A stretch of 19,822 nt of DNA from an uncultured Muribaculaceae bacterium. GTDB taxonomy: Bacteria > Bacteroidota > Bacteroidia > Bacteroidales > Muribaculaceae. A program made the translations under genes and the position numbers. Position 1 is the first letter of the stretch; each line of letters begins with the position of its first letter. Below, piece by piece: positions 1-7,972 of the stretch. The notes below the pieces were generated by a model that made no database searches, was not told the origin of the DNA, and worked only from the letters and a program-made list of their open reading frames with translations. The stretch lies in NCBI GenBank assembly GCA_910585755.1, contig CAJUFH010000057.1, positions 1-19,822 on the forward strand. Reading direction: 5' to 3'.

Positions 1-510
1 GGGATGGTCACCGAGGTCAGGCCGCTGCAACCGGAGAACGCACTCGGGCCGATAGCAGTCACTGAGTTGGGGATGGTCACCAAGGTCAGGCCGATGCAAC
101 CGGAGAACGCAAATCCGCTGATAGCAGTCACCGAGTTGGGGATGGTCACCAAGGTCAGGCTATAACAAGAACTGAATGCAGAATCGCCGATAGAAGTCAC
201 CGAGTTGGGGATGGTTACCGAGGTCAGGCCATAGCAAGAACTGAACGCATCCTCGCCGATAGAAGTCACCGAGTTGGGGATGGTCACCGAGGTCAGGCCG
301 CAGCACGATCGGAACGCAAATCCGCCGATAGCAGTCACCGAGTTGGGTATGGTCACCGAGGTCAGGCCGCTGCAATAGTCAAACGCATAATCACCGATAG
401 AAGTCACCGAGTTGGGAATGATCACCGAGGTCAGGCCGCTGCAACATTCGAACGCACTCCGGCCGATAGTAGTCACCGAGTTAGGAATGGTCACCGAGGT
501 TAAAAAAGAG
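1..510. repeat. 69-bp tandem repeat array encoding BspA leucine-rich repeats
   Basis: The core 'caccgaggtcaggcc' (with small variations) recurs every 69 bases at about 9, 78, 147, 216, 285, 354, 423 and 492. The flanking 'gagttggggatgg' segment is also nearly invariant, while the middle of each unit varies. Each unit encodes one 23-aa LRR on the minus strand. The array continues past the left edge, so the total copy number is unknown. Confidence 0.9.
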
Positions 511-749
511 CATTTTTTGAAAGCTTCCTTGATGGAGGTCACGGAATAGTCGATGCCGTCCTTGCCTACGACCGATGGGATTGTGACAGCCGTTGGTTCG
601 GTGAGCAGATTTCCGATTACCTCTGCGTAAGGAGTACCCTCTTCAGGTGCATAGAGCTTGAACATCAGACCGTCCTGACGAATAATGGTCTGAGCCATTG
701 TCGGCAGAGCGAGAAGCACCGCAAGCGTTATGAATAGAAATTGTTTCAT
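1..749 (-). CDS. BspA-type leucine-rich-repeat secreted protein, partial (C-terminus outside window)
   Basis: The minus strand from 749 is open to the window edge. It begins MKQFLFITLAVLLALPTMAQ, a clear signal peptide cut after the Ala-Gln region. About 60 residues of non-repeat sequence follow, then at least seven 23-residue leucine-rich repeats of the BspA/LRR_5 type, pattern 'LTSVTIPNSVTSIGxxAFxxC'. At the DNA level this is a 69-bp repeat. An in-frame ATG two codons upstream (755) is an alternative start; neither has a convincing Shine-Dalgarno, which is normal for Bacteroidetes. BspA-like proteins are usually exported and associated with binding to host or matrix proteins; the ligand here cannot be inferred. 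The C-terminus, and so any anchor or sorting domain, is missing. The gene lies just downstream of a truncated HEPN gene on the same strand. Confidence 0.9.
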   Translation of the reverse strand, partial: MKQFLFITLAVLLALPTMAQTIIRQDGLMFKLYAPEEGTPYAEVIGNLLTEPTAVTIPSVVGKDGIDYSVTSIKEAFKKCSFLTSVTIPNSVTTIGRSAFECCSGLTSVIIPNSVTSIGDYAFDYCSGLTSVTIPNSVTAIGGFAFRSCCGLTSVTIPNSVTSIGEDAFSSCYGLTSVTIPNSVTSIGDSAFSSCYSLTLVTIPNSVTAISGFAFSGCIGLTLVTIPNSVTAIGPSAFSGCSGLTSVTI

Positions 750-788
750 TTGCATTTTATGATTTGTGAGTAATCACTATATTAATGA

Positions 789-920
789 CTAACAGCGCAA
801 AATGAATATGTCCTGCTCGAAAAGGTCAAACCGCATCGGATGGTTTTCAAAGCATCGCTCTATGTCGGCAATAGCGTGCAGGACATCGTGCAGATGCTTG
901 AGGATGTATTCATCTGCCAT
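789..920 (-). pseudogene. Truncated HEPN (DUF86-like) toxin gene, 43 codons
   Basis: ATG at 920-918 opens a 43-codon frame starting MADEYILKHLHDVLHAIADI and ending FEQDIFILRC before TAG at 791-789. This resembles the first helices of HEPN/DUF86 proteins, where a stretch like 'F..D....AV.RNIEIIGEA' normally follows. Full proteins of this family are about 100-120 residues and carry an Rx4-6H catalytic motif in the second half; that half is absent here. The start overlaps the stop of the upstream MNT gene by 11 bases (ATGGCAGATGA), the usual translational coupling of MNT-HEPN pairs. No continuation of the family was seen after the TAG in the same frame; the sequence passes straight into the BspA-like gene. 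It is probably inactive. A genuine short protein cannot be excluded. Confidence 0.6.
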
Positions 921-1218
921 ATATCTGTAATTTGGTGCGGTTGACGTTGGCTATGAAGTATTTGTTTTTCAATCCCTTGCCGACTACGAGGTCGACTTTG
1001 CGGTTAAAAACCGATTCCAAAGAATCCTGTAAGTCGAAATAATTTGAAACGTAATCGAACTTATCCAAGTCGACAGGCTCGAAATCCACAAGCAGGTCGA
1101 CATCGCTGTTTTCGTTGAAGCGGTCGGTAAGAATCGAACCGAAAACGGCGAGCGACTTTACCTTATGCTTTCGGCATAAGGTGGCGATTCTTTGTCTGTT
1201 GTCTTCGATAAGATTCAT
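910..1218 (-). CDS. MNT-type nucleotidyltransferase (HEPN-MNT antitoxin family)
   Basis: This 102-aa protein has the minimal nucleotidyltransferase signature: 'AVFGSILTDRFNENSDVDLL' gives GS at residues 27-28 followed by the DxD pair near residues 40-42, and another acidic residue lies near 'KVDLVV'. Length and layout fit MNT antitoxins, which in characterised type VII systems neutralise a HEPN RNase by adding AMP to it. The cognate HEPN gene overlaps its 3' end but is truncated after 43 codons, so this looks like an orphan antitoxin. A -33/-7 promoter lies 26-58 bases upstream. GC is about 43% in a sampled 60-base stretch, well below the core genes of this window, which suggests horizontal origin. 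Confidence 0.85.
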   Translation of the reverse strand: MNLIEDNRQRIATLCRKHKVKSLAVFGSILTDRFNENSDVDLLVDFEPVDLDKFDYVSNYFDLQDSLESVFNRKVDLVVGKGLKNKYFIANVNRTKLQIYGR

Positions 1219-1243
1219 ATTCGCGCGTTGCTTTAATCGTATG

Positions 1244-1276
1244 CAAATATAGGCATTATCTTTTTGAGTACAACAA
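1244..1276 (-). promoter_or_regulatory. Bacteroidetes-type promoter for the MNT gene
   Basis: On the minus strand, TTG (1273-1271) is followed by 19 bases and then TATATTTG (1251-1244), an exact match to the TAnnTTTG -7 element with standard spacing. The expected start near 1238 gives a leader of about 20 nt before the ATG at 1218. Confidence 0.6.
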
Positions 1277-1339
1277 GGGGATTATATAAAACGTTGAATG
1301 CACTGACACAGAGTGATGTTTTTCCATAAGTCACGACCC

Positions 1340-3232
1340 TCAGGCGTCGCGCTTGGTGGTGTTGCCTTCGTAGAAGTTGATATAGGCGAGGTTCACCAGG
1401 CGGATGCCGCCGGGGGTGGGGTAGTCGCCGGAGAAGTACCAGTCGCCGGGGCAGCCGGGTACGGAGGCGTGTAGCCCCTCGATTGTCTGGTAGACGATTT
1501 CGACTTCGGCCTTTGTGCCGGCGGGGGTAAGCATCTCTGCCATTTTGCGCGAGATTTCGGCATCGGTGAAGGGCGCGTATATCGCTTTCACGCAGTTGAC
1601 CTGCTGGTCGGCGGGGAGCAGGGCCTGTTCCTTGCACCGCTGATAGGTCTCGTCGAGGACGTTGGCCATCCCGCGGTCTTTCAGCAGCTCTACAGCCGCG
1701 CGGAACGCGATGAACTCGGCCATCCGCGACATGTCGATTCCGTAGTAGTCGGGATAGCGCACTTGCGGCGACGAGCTGACGATGACGATTTTCTTGGGAT
1801 GCAGCCGGTCGAGCATGCCGATAATCGACTGTTTGAGGGTGGTGCCTCTGACGATAGAGTCGTCGATTACGACGAGGTTGTCGACATCGTTGGCGATGCA
1901 TCCGTATGTCACGTCGTAGACGTGGGCCGCGAGGTCGTTGCGCGACTCACCTTCGGCGATGAAGGTGCGCAGCTTTATGTCCTTGATCGCAACCTTCTCG
2001 ACCCGGAGCTTGCGGTCCATGATTTCGCGCACGGTGCCGGCCGAAAGGGTCCCGCGCCGGTTCAGCTCCATAATCTGCTTTACCTTCAGATCGTTGAGGT
2101 AATTCTCAAATCCCTCGACCATTCCGATGAAGGCTACCTCGGCGGTGTTCGGGATGAAGGAGAGCACGGTATGGTTTATGTCGTTGTTGACGGCCCGGAG
2201 CACTTCTGGGGCTATGCGACGGCCGAGTTCCTTGCGCTCCTTGTAGATGTCGGCGTCGGAGCCGCGGGAGAAGTAGATGCGTTCGAAGGAGCAGCGCGCA
2301 TTGGCCCCCTTGCCGAGGATGTCGGTAATCTGGATTTCGCCGTTCTTGCTGACGATGAGGGCGGAACCGGGCTCGAGTTCCTTGACCTCGGCGCGGCGCA
2401 CGTTGAACACGGTCTGTATGACGGGACGCTCGGAGGTCAGCACCACGACCTCGTCGTCGATATAGTAGAAGGCCGGGCGGATGCCGTTCTTGTCGCGGAG
2501 GGCGAACATGTCGCCCGACCCCGTGGCTCCGCAAATTACAAAGCCGCCGTCCCACCGGGGCGACGCGTTGGCGAGCACGCGGGGGATGTCGATATTGTCC
2601 TCGATCGCGATGCCGAGTTCGGGGTCCTGCAGCTTGTCGCGGAACTCGCGGTAGAGCCGGTGGTTCTCGCTGTCGAGCGCGTAGCCGAGCTGTTCGAGGA
2701 GCACAATCGTGTCGGAGTAGATTCGCGGGTGCTGCCCCTTCTCGACAATCGAGCGGAATACCTCGTCGACATTCGTCATGTTGAAGTTGCCGCACATAAT
2801 CAGGTTGCGCGACCGCCAGTTGTTACGGCGGAGGAAGGGGTGGACGTACGAAATGCCGGACTTCCCAGTTGTCGAGTAGCGCAGGTGCCCCATATAGATT
2901 TCACCCAGGAAGGGGGTGTAGGCTTCGGCTTCCGCCGCGGGTTTCGAGTCGACATTGTCGGCTTTCAGCGCCGGAAGCACCGAGGAGAAGATCTCGGAAA
3001 TCGCTCCGGCTCCGAGGGCCCGTTCGCGGAAGATGTATTCGTGGCCGGGGACACTGTGGAGTTTGACAACGCCGATTCCGGCGCCCTCCTGGCCGCGGTT
3101 GTGCTGTTTCTCCATCAGCAGGTAGAGGCGGTTGAGGGCGTAGGCGTAAGTGCCGTATTTCTGCCGGTAGTACTCTAAAGGCTTGCGCAGGCGGATCATT
3201 GCGACGCCGCACTCGTGTTTGAGTTGCTCCAT
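1340..3232 (-). CDS. PurF-like glutamine amidotransferase/phosphoribosyltransferase (diverged amidophosphoribosyltransferase paralogue, 630 aa)
   Basis: The N-terminus MEQLKHECGVAMI places the Ntn nucleophile at Cys8 after a short propeptide. Class II glutaminase motifs follow: RYSTTG (118-123), CGNFNMTN (147-154) and SDT (173-175). The phosphoribosyltransferase half has VVIDDSIVRGTT (454-465), the PRPP-binding signature, and YGIDM (497-501), as in PurF. It differs from PurF, usually about 470-510 aa, by an insert after the nucleophile, a changed 'YVGRTFI' loop (here IKLRTFI, 419-425) and a long C-terminal extension. The frame is open to an ATG at 3313, but I chose 3232 because it puts Cys8 near the N-terminus and, from memory, Bacteroides homologues begin MEQLKHECGVAMI. 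It lies 133 bp downstream of glutamine synthetase, whose product would be its nitrogen donor. Its true acceptor substrate is uncertain. Confidence 0.85.
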   Translation of the reverse strand: MEQLKHECGVAMIRLRKPLEYYRQKYGTYAYALNRLYLLMEKQHNRGQEGAGIGVVKLHSVPGHEYIFRERALGAGAISEIFSSVLPALKADNVDSKPAAEAEAYTPFLGEIYMGHLRYSTTGKSGISYVHPFLRRNNWRSRNLIMCGNFNMTNVDEVFRSIVEKGQHPRIYSDTIVLLEQLGYALDSENHRLYREFRDKLQDPELGIAIEDNIDIPRVLANASPRWDGGFVICGATGSGDMFALRDKNGIRPAFYYIDDEVVVLTSERPVIQTVFNVRRAEVKELEPGSALIVSKNGEIQITDILGKGANARCSFERIYFSRGSDADIYKERKELGRRIAPEVLRAVNNDINHTVLSFIPNTAEVAFIGMVEGFENYLNDLKVKQIMELNRRGTLSAGTVREIMDRKLRVEKVAIKDIKLRTFIAEGESRNDLAAHVYDVTYGCIANDVDNLVVIDDSIVRGTTLKQSIIGMLDRLHPKKIVIVSSSPQVRYPDYYGIDMSRMAEFIAFRAAVELLKDRGMANVLDETYQRCKEQALLPADQQVNCVKAIYAPFTDAEISRKMAEMLTPAGTKAEVEIVYQTIEGLHASVPGCPGDWYFSGDYPTPGGIRLVNLAYINFYEGNTTKRDA

Positions 3233-3311
3233 TGAAATGGTGCTTCTTGGTGTTAGGTTCTCTCCGGGAGAAGTGGAAAGAGAGTGATAATCTGATTTAT
3301 TATTTAATGGC

Positions 3312-3347
3312 ATTTCCTCCGTGCCGAAAAAACAGCACGGAGGAAAT
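3312..3347 (-). terminator. 13-bp perfect hairpin between glnN and the PurF-like gene
   Basis: Arms 3312-3324 (atttcctccgtgc) and 3335-3347 are perfectly complementary around a 10-base loop, 19 bases after the glnN stop. On the minus strand it is followed by an A/T-rich stretch rather than a clean U-tract. It may be a weak terminator, a processing or stability element, or a translation-control hairpin, since it contains GGAGG next to the upstream ATG at 3313. Confidence 0.4.
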
Positions 3348-3365
3348 ATTCGTTTGCCGGTCCGT

Positions 3366-5555
3366 TTAGCGGATGAATAGCATTTCGCGGTATTTGGGGA
3401 GGGGCCACATCTCGTTGTCGACCATCAGCTCCAGCTTGTCGATATGGTAGCGGATGGAGTCCATGGCGGGCACGACGTTGTCGTGGTAGGCGACTGCTTT
3501 TTCGCGCTCGTTCTCGATACGGTTGGCGGCCTTGCGGGCGTCGGTCATGCGCTTAACCTCGGTGCGGATGGCGGCGATATGCTTCGAAATCGTTTCGATG
3601 GCGTCGCGGTCGCATGCTGTCATCTCCTTTGCCTTGTCTGCGTCGAAGAGGCTCTGGAGCTTCACCAGGTTGTCTACCAGGATTGACTGGTAGCGGGTGG
3701 CGACGGGGACGATATGGTTCAGGGCGAGGTCGCCGAGCACGCGGGCCTCGATCTGGATTTTCTTGGTGTACATCTCCCATTTGACCTCGTTGCGGGCGCG
3801 GAGCTCTAACTCGGTCAGGACCCCTGTCTTCGCGAACATCTCGACAGACTCGGGACGGAGGTAAGCGTCGAAGATGACAGGCACGGAGGTCTCGCAGTCG
3901 AGGCCGCGTTTCTCGGCTTCGGCCTTCCATTCGTCGGAATAGCCGTTGCCGTCGAAGTGGATTGCCTTCGACTGGATGATAAGCGCCTTGGCCTCTTCGA
4001 GAATAGCGTGGTAGAGGGATTCCTCTCGCTCGACGCGGGCATCAACCTTGGCTTTGAAGTCGGCGAGCTGCTCGGCGACGGCGGCGTTGAGGGCGATCAT
4101 CGCGGAGGCGCAGTTGGCCGACGAGCCAACGGCGCGGAACTCGAAGCGGTTGCCGGTGAAGGCGAAGGGGGAGGTGCGGTTGCGGTCGGTGTTGTCGAGC
4201 ATGATTTCGGGAATCTGTGCGACCCCGACAGTGATACCCTCCTTGGCGGAAATCTCGATCAGCTCGTCCTCGGTGCTCTTTTCGAGACGCTCGAAGATGT
4301 CGGCAATCTGCGAGCCGGTGAAAATCGAGATGATGGCGGGTGGCGCCTCGTTGGCTCCGAGACGGTGGGCGTTGGTTGCCGACGAGATGGAGGCCTTCAG
4401 CAGCCCGTTGTGGCGGTGGACGGCGGCCATGACGTTGGCCACGAACGCTATGAAGCGGAGGTTTTCGCGGGGTGTCTTGCCGGGGGCGAAGAGGAGAGAG
4501 CCGGTATCTGTGCCGAGGCTCCAGTTGTTGTGCTTGCCTGAGCCGTTGATGCCCGAGAAGGGTTTCTCGTGGAGGAGCACGCGGAAGTTATGTCGCTTTG
4601 CGACTTCCGACATTATGCTCATCAGCAGCAGGTTGTGGTCGTTTGCCAGGTTGCACTCCTCGAATACCGGCGCCAGCTCGAACTGGTTGGGCGCTACCTC
4701 GTTGTGGCGGGTGTGGGCCGGGATTCCGAGGCGGTGGCATTCCAGCTCCAGGTCAAGCATGAAAGCTTCTACGCGGGAGGGGATGGAGCCGAAATAATGG
4801 TCTTCGAGCTGCTGGTTCTTGGCGCTCTCGTGACCCATGAGGGTGCGGCCGGTCATCACCAGGTCGGGACGGGCGGCATACAGGGCCTCGTCGACGAGGA
4901 AGTATTCCTGTTCCCAACCGAGGAAGCAGTTGACGTGGTTGACCTCCTTGTCGAAGTATCTCGCGACGCCGGTAGCGGCCTTGTCGACCGCGTTCAGGGC
5001 GCGGAGGAGCGGGGTCTTGAAGTCGAGCGATTCACCGGTATAGGAGATGAAGATGGTCGGGATACAGAGGGTTTTGTTGAGGATGAACACCGGGGAGGAG
5101 ATGTCCCAGGCCGAGTATCCGCGGGCCTCGAACGTGTTTCTTATGCCGCCGTTGGGGAAGCTGGAAGCGTCAGGCTCCTGCTGCACGAGGAGTTTGCCGG
5201 AAAATTCCTCGACTACGCCCCCCTTGCCGTCGTGCTCGATAAAGGCGTCGTGTTTCTCGGCGGTGCCTCCCGTCAGGGGTGCGAACCAGTGGGTGTAGTG
5301 ACGCACTCCGTTGTCAAGCGCCCACTGCTTCATCCCGGCTGCCACGCTGTCGGCGAGCTTGAGGGAGATGGGTTGCTTGTTGTCGATGGCGTTTACCAGT
5401 TCGTCGTAGACCTTCTTGGGAAGATATTCGAACATTTTCTGGCGGTTGAACACCAGTTCGCCGTAGTACTTCTCGGGGCGTTCTGCCGGAGTTTCCACGC
5501 CAACGGCTTTGCGGCCGGAGGCTTCGCGGACCGCTTCAAATCTTAATAACGACAT
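3366..5555 (-). CDS. glnN: Glutamine synthetase type III
   Basis: The 729-aa length and motifs match GS type III, the large form common in Bacteroidetes and cyanobacteria, which makes glutamine from glutamate, ammonia and ATP. Visible landmarks are HWFAPLTGGTAEKHDAF (89-105), a region typical of type III; GWEQEYFLVD (213-222) with metal-binding acidic residues; HNEVAPNQFELAPVFE (284-299); the NGSGKHNNWSL segment (337-347); and a downstream NRTSPFAFTGNRFEFR block carrying the substrate Arg. The start at 5555 (MSLLRFEAVREAS) fits type III N-termini. It lies 95 bp downstream of dapL and upstream of a glutamine-using amidotransferase. No GlnR- or NtcA-type operator was recognised in the 95-bp gap, which contains only short 'gatagaatt' repeats and a G-rich run. 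Confidence 0.96.
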   Translation of the reverse strand: MSLLRFEAVREASGRKAVGVETPAERPEKYYGELVFNRQKMFEYLPKKVYDELVNAIDNKQPISLKLADSVAAGMKQWALDNGVRHYTHWFAPLTGGTAEKHDAFIEHDGKGGVVEEFSGKLLVQQEPDASSFPNGGIRNTFEARGYSAWDISSPVFILNKTLCIPTIFISYTGESLDFKTPLLRALNAVDKAATGVARYFDKEVNHVNCFLGWEQEYFLVDEALYAARPDLVMTGRTLMGHESAKNQQLEDHYFGSIPSRVEAFMLDLELECHRLGIPAHTRHNEVAPNQFELAPVFEECNLANDHNLLLMSIMSEVAKRHNFRVLLHEKPFSGINGSGKHNNWSLGTDTGSLLFAPGKTPRENLRFIAFVANVMAAVHRHNGLLKASISSATNAHRLGANEAPPAIISIFTGSQIADIFERLEKSTEDELIEISAKEGITVGVAQIPEIMLDNTDRNRTSPFAFTGNRFEFRAVGSSANCASAMIALNAAVAEQLADFKAKVDARVEREESLYHAILEEAKALIIQSKAIHFDGNGYSDEWKAEAEKRGLDCETSVPVIFDAYLRPESVEMFAKTGVLTELELRARNEVKWEMYTKKIQIEARVLGDLALNHIVPVATRYQSILVDNLVKLQSLFDADKAKEMTACDRDAIETISKHIAAIRTEVKRMTDARKAANRIENEREKAVAYHDNVVPAMDSIRYHIDKLELMVDNEMWPLPKYREMLFIR

Positions 5556-5650
5556 AAGAATAACTTATTAGAAACCTATAGGAGATAGATAGAATTGATA
5601 GAATTGCCAAACCTTGGTAGAAAGAGGGGGGTGAGGGGGGCGTTGTCCGT

Positions 5651-6883
5651 TCAGCCGAAGCGCTCGACAATGCGGCGGAGGGCTTCGCGGGTGTTCTCGC
5701 AGGTGTTGAAAGCCGTAAGGCGGAAATATCCCTCGCCGGCGGGGCCGAAGCCGGAGCCGGGGGTGCCCGCAACCTGACATTCTTTCAGAAGCAGGTCGAA
5801 GAATGTCCAGGAGTCCATCCCGTAGGGAGTCTTGAGCCATACATAGGGAGCGTTTTCGCCGCCGAACACCTCGAACCCGGCCTTGCGCAGCTCGGAAAGC
5901 ATCATCGCGGCGTTGGCCATATAGTAGTCGACCGCCTCGCGGGCCTGTCGGCGTCCTTCGGGGGTATATATGGCGGCGGCTCCGCGCTGGGAGATGTATG
6001 ACGCGCCGTTGAATTTAGTGCACTGGCGGCGGTTCCAGAGGTGGTTGAGGCTGACCTCGCGCCCTTCTGAGTCGGTGCCTTTCAGCTCTTTCGGAACGAC
6101 TGTGTAGCCGCAGCGCACCCCGGTGAACCCGGCGGTTTTGGAGAAGCTGCGGAACTCGATCGCTACTTTTTTAGCCCCCTCGATTTCGTAAATCGAATGG
6201 GGCACGTCCTCCTGGCGGATAAACGCCTCGTAGGCCGAATCATAAAGAATCAGCGAGCCGTTGGCTGCGGCGTAGTCTACCCACGCCTTCAACTGGCTGC
6301 GGGTAAGGGCTGTACCGGTCGGGTTGTTGGGGTAGCAGAGGTAGATTATGTCTACTTTCTCAGCCGGTAGGGCGGGTACGAATCCGTTCTCGGCCGTTAC
6401 AGGGAGATAGACTACTCGGCTGAAACTCCCCTGCGGGGTCTGCTCCCCTGCGCGGCCCGCCATGACGTTCGTGTCTACGTAGACGGGATATACGGGGTCG
6501 GTCACCGCCACCCGGTTCGTGACGGCGAGGATGTCGCCGATATTGCCTGTGTCGCTTTTCGCTCCGTCGCTGACGAATATCTCGTCGGGGGCGATTTCGA
6601 CGCCGCGGGCGCGGTAGTCGTGTTGCGCGATCGCGTCGCGGAGGAATGGATAGCCCTGTTCCGGTCCGTAGCCGCGGAATGTGGCGGCAGCGGCCTCGTC
6701 GTCAACCGCGGCGTGCATCGCCTCTATGGCTGCGGGGCAGAGGGGTATGGTCACGTCGCCGATTCCGAGGCGGATTACGTCCGCGTCGGGGTTCGCTTCC
6801 TTGAAGGCCGCGATGCGGCGCGCGACTTCCGAGAACAGGTAGCTCTCGGCGAGTTTGCAGAAATTATCGTTGATTTTGAACAT
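5651..6883 (-). CDS. dapL: LL-diaminopimelate aminotransferase
   Basis: A 410-aa class I/II PLP-dependent aminotransferase. It has the DapL N-terminus 'LFSEVARRIAAFKEANPD', RLGIGDVTIPL (38-48), CYPNNPTGT (183-191) and the PLP lysine at K249 in SFSKTAG; the Arg of GVRCGY follows. DapL converts tetrahydrodipicolinate directly to LL-diaminopimelate with glutamate as amino donor, bypassing the acylated DapD/ArgD/DapE route, for lysine and peptidoglycan synthesis in the cytoplasm. Its start is 12 bases after the dapF stop, so the two are almost certainly co-transcribed and encode consecutive pathway steps. Length is normal for the family. Confidence 0.97.
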   Translation of the reverse strand: MFKINDNFCKLAESYLFSEVARRIAAFKEANPDADVIRLGIGDVTIPLCPAAIEAMHAAVDDEAAAATFRGYGPEQGYPFLRDAIAQHDYRARGVEIAPDEIFVSDGAKSDTGNIGDILAVTNRVAVTDPVYPVYVDTNVMAGRAGEQTPQGSFSRVVYLPVTAENGFVPALPAEKVDIIYLCYPNNPTGTALTRSQLKAWVDYAAANGSLILYDSAYEAFIRQEDVPHSIYEIEGAKKVAIEFRSFSKTAGFTGVRCGYTVVPKELKGTDSEGREVSLNHLWNRRQCTKFNGASYISQRGAAAIYTPEGRRQAREAVDYYMANAAMMLSELRKAGFEVFGGENAPYVWLKTPYGMDSWTFFDLLLKECQVAGTPGSGFGPAGEGYFRLTAFNTCENTREALRRIVERFG

Positions 6884-6895
6884 TTTGCGAAAGGA

Positions 6896-7744
6896 TTACA
6901 GATAATATTCGCCGTCGAAGACAATTGTGGCCGGACCGGTCATAAAGACATGGTTCGACTTCTCGTCCCAACGGATGCGGAGGTCCCCTCCGAGCAGGCG
7001 GATAGTAGCCTCGCGCCCGGCGCGGCCAGTCACGGCGGCAGCCACGGCAGTGGCGCACGCTCCGGTGCCGCAGGCCATCGTCTCGCCGCTGCCGCGCTCC
7101 CAGACGCGCATCCTGATTTCAGAAGGGGATAAGACCTGGGCGAACTCGATATTGGCTCTGTCGGGCCACATCGGATGGTTCTCCAGCGCCGGGCCGGCGG
7201 TCAGAACCCGGTCGCCGAAAGCGTCGAGGTCGTCGACAAACACTACGCCGTGGGGATTCCCCATCGATACCGCGTTGACTTCCAGGATTTCCCCCCCGTC
7301 GGCTTCCGCCGGGATGGCCAGGTTGCGGTCGGCGGCTACCGGAATCAGTTCGGGGATAAATTCCGGCTCACCCATGTCGACCGTGACGGATTCCACTTTT
7401 CCGTCGGAATCGACCGACAGAGTTAAATATTTAACGCCCGAAAGTGTTTCGAGCGTTATATTCTCGCGGTCGGTAAGGCCGCGTTCGTAGACGTATTTTC
7501 CGATGCATCGGGAGGCGTTGCCACACATGCGCGCTTCCGAGCCGTCGGCGTTGAAGATGCGCATTTTGAAGTCGGCGATTTCTGAGGGGAGGATTAGCAC
7601 CAGGCCGTCGCCGCCGACGCCTGTGTGCCTGTCGCTAATCCGGCGGGCGAGGTTTTCAAGGTTGCCCGGGCAGGAGGCAGTGCAGTCAAGATAGACGTAG
7701 TCGTTGCCTATGCCGTGCATTTTGGTGAACTTCAGAGATTCCAT
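6896..7744 (-). CDS. dapF: Diaminopimelate epimerase
   Basis: A 282-aa protein starting MESLKFTKMHGIGNDYVYLD, the classic DapF N-terminus. The two catalytic cysteines are present: C74 in MCGNASRC and C225 in the GSGETMACGTGAC block (218-230). Supporting motifs are GGDGL (44-48) and SMGNPHGV. It interconverts LL- and meso-diaminopimelate for peptidoglycan crosslinks and lysine. The frame is open upstream to 7885, but those 47 residues (rich in Arg and Phe) have no family counterpart, so the ATG at 7744 is preferred. It is the first gene of the dapF-dapL unit. No exact -33/-7 promoter was found in the 228-bp gap upstream. Confidence 0.96.
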   Translation of the reverse strand: MESLKFTKMHGIGNDYVYLDCTASCPGNLENLARRISDRHTGVGGDGLVLILPSEIADFKMRIFNADGSEARMCGNASRCIGKYVYERGLTDRENITLETLSGVKYLTLSVDSDGKVESVTVDMGEPEFIPELIPVAADRNLAIPAEADGGEILEVNAVSMGNPHGVVFVDDLDAFGDRVLTAGPALENHPMWPDRANIEFAQVLSPSEIRMRVWERGSGETMACGTGACATAVAAAVTGRAGREATIRLLGGDLRIRWDEKSNHVFMTGPATIVFDGEYYL

Positions 7745-7972
7745 TCGATATAGGAAGTGGAGTTTTCTTGTCGTTTTTTCCCGGCTCCGAAGGCCTCGGC
7801 CAAATGCAAACCGTATTGCATCCGCCCCGCGCTCAGGCAGGAAAAAATTCAACGCGAAGTTAAACCATTCCCGCGAGACCTCCAAGCCCCCGCCCCGATT
7901 TTTTTTTCGCGGAAAATTTAGCAGAGGTCGCTCGCCGGTCGTTATGGATTGAAAGATGACAGATTCAAAGCG
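7745..7972. other. Intergenic region upstream of dapF (nothing recognised)
   Basis: 228 bases between the unknown secreted-protein gene and dapF. It contains a run of nine T and C/G-rich stretches, but I see no convincing gene, hairpin or TAnnTTTG element. It must hold the dapF promoter unless dapF is read from the upstream gene. Confidence 0.3.

Noticed and set aside
1..510. CRISPR-like repeat array
   Set aside because: The period is 69 bases with conserved sequence over most of each unit and a continuous reading frame encoding leucine-rich repeats, so it is a coding repeat.
1763..3178. 471-codon plus-strand frame
   Set aside because: It is the antisense of the PurF-like gene; its composition (runs of Val/Asp/Gly/Glu) is a by-product of GC-rich codons and shows no domain.
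7745..7885. N-terminal extension of dapF to an ATG at 7885
   Set aside because: The extra 47 residues have no DapF counterpart, and MESLKFTKMHGIGND is the normal family start.
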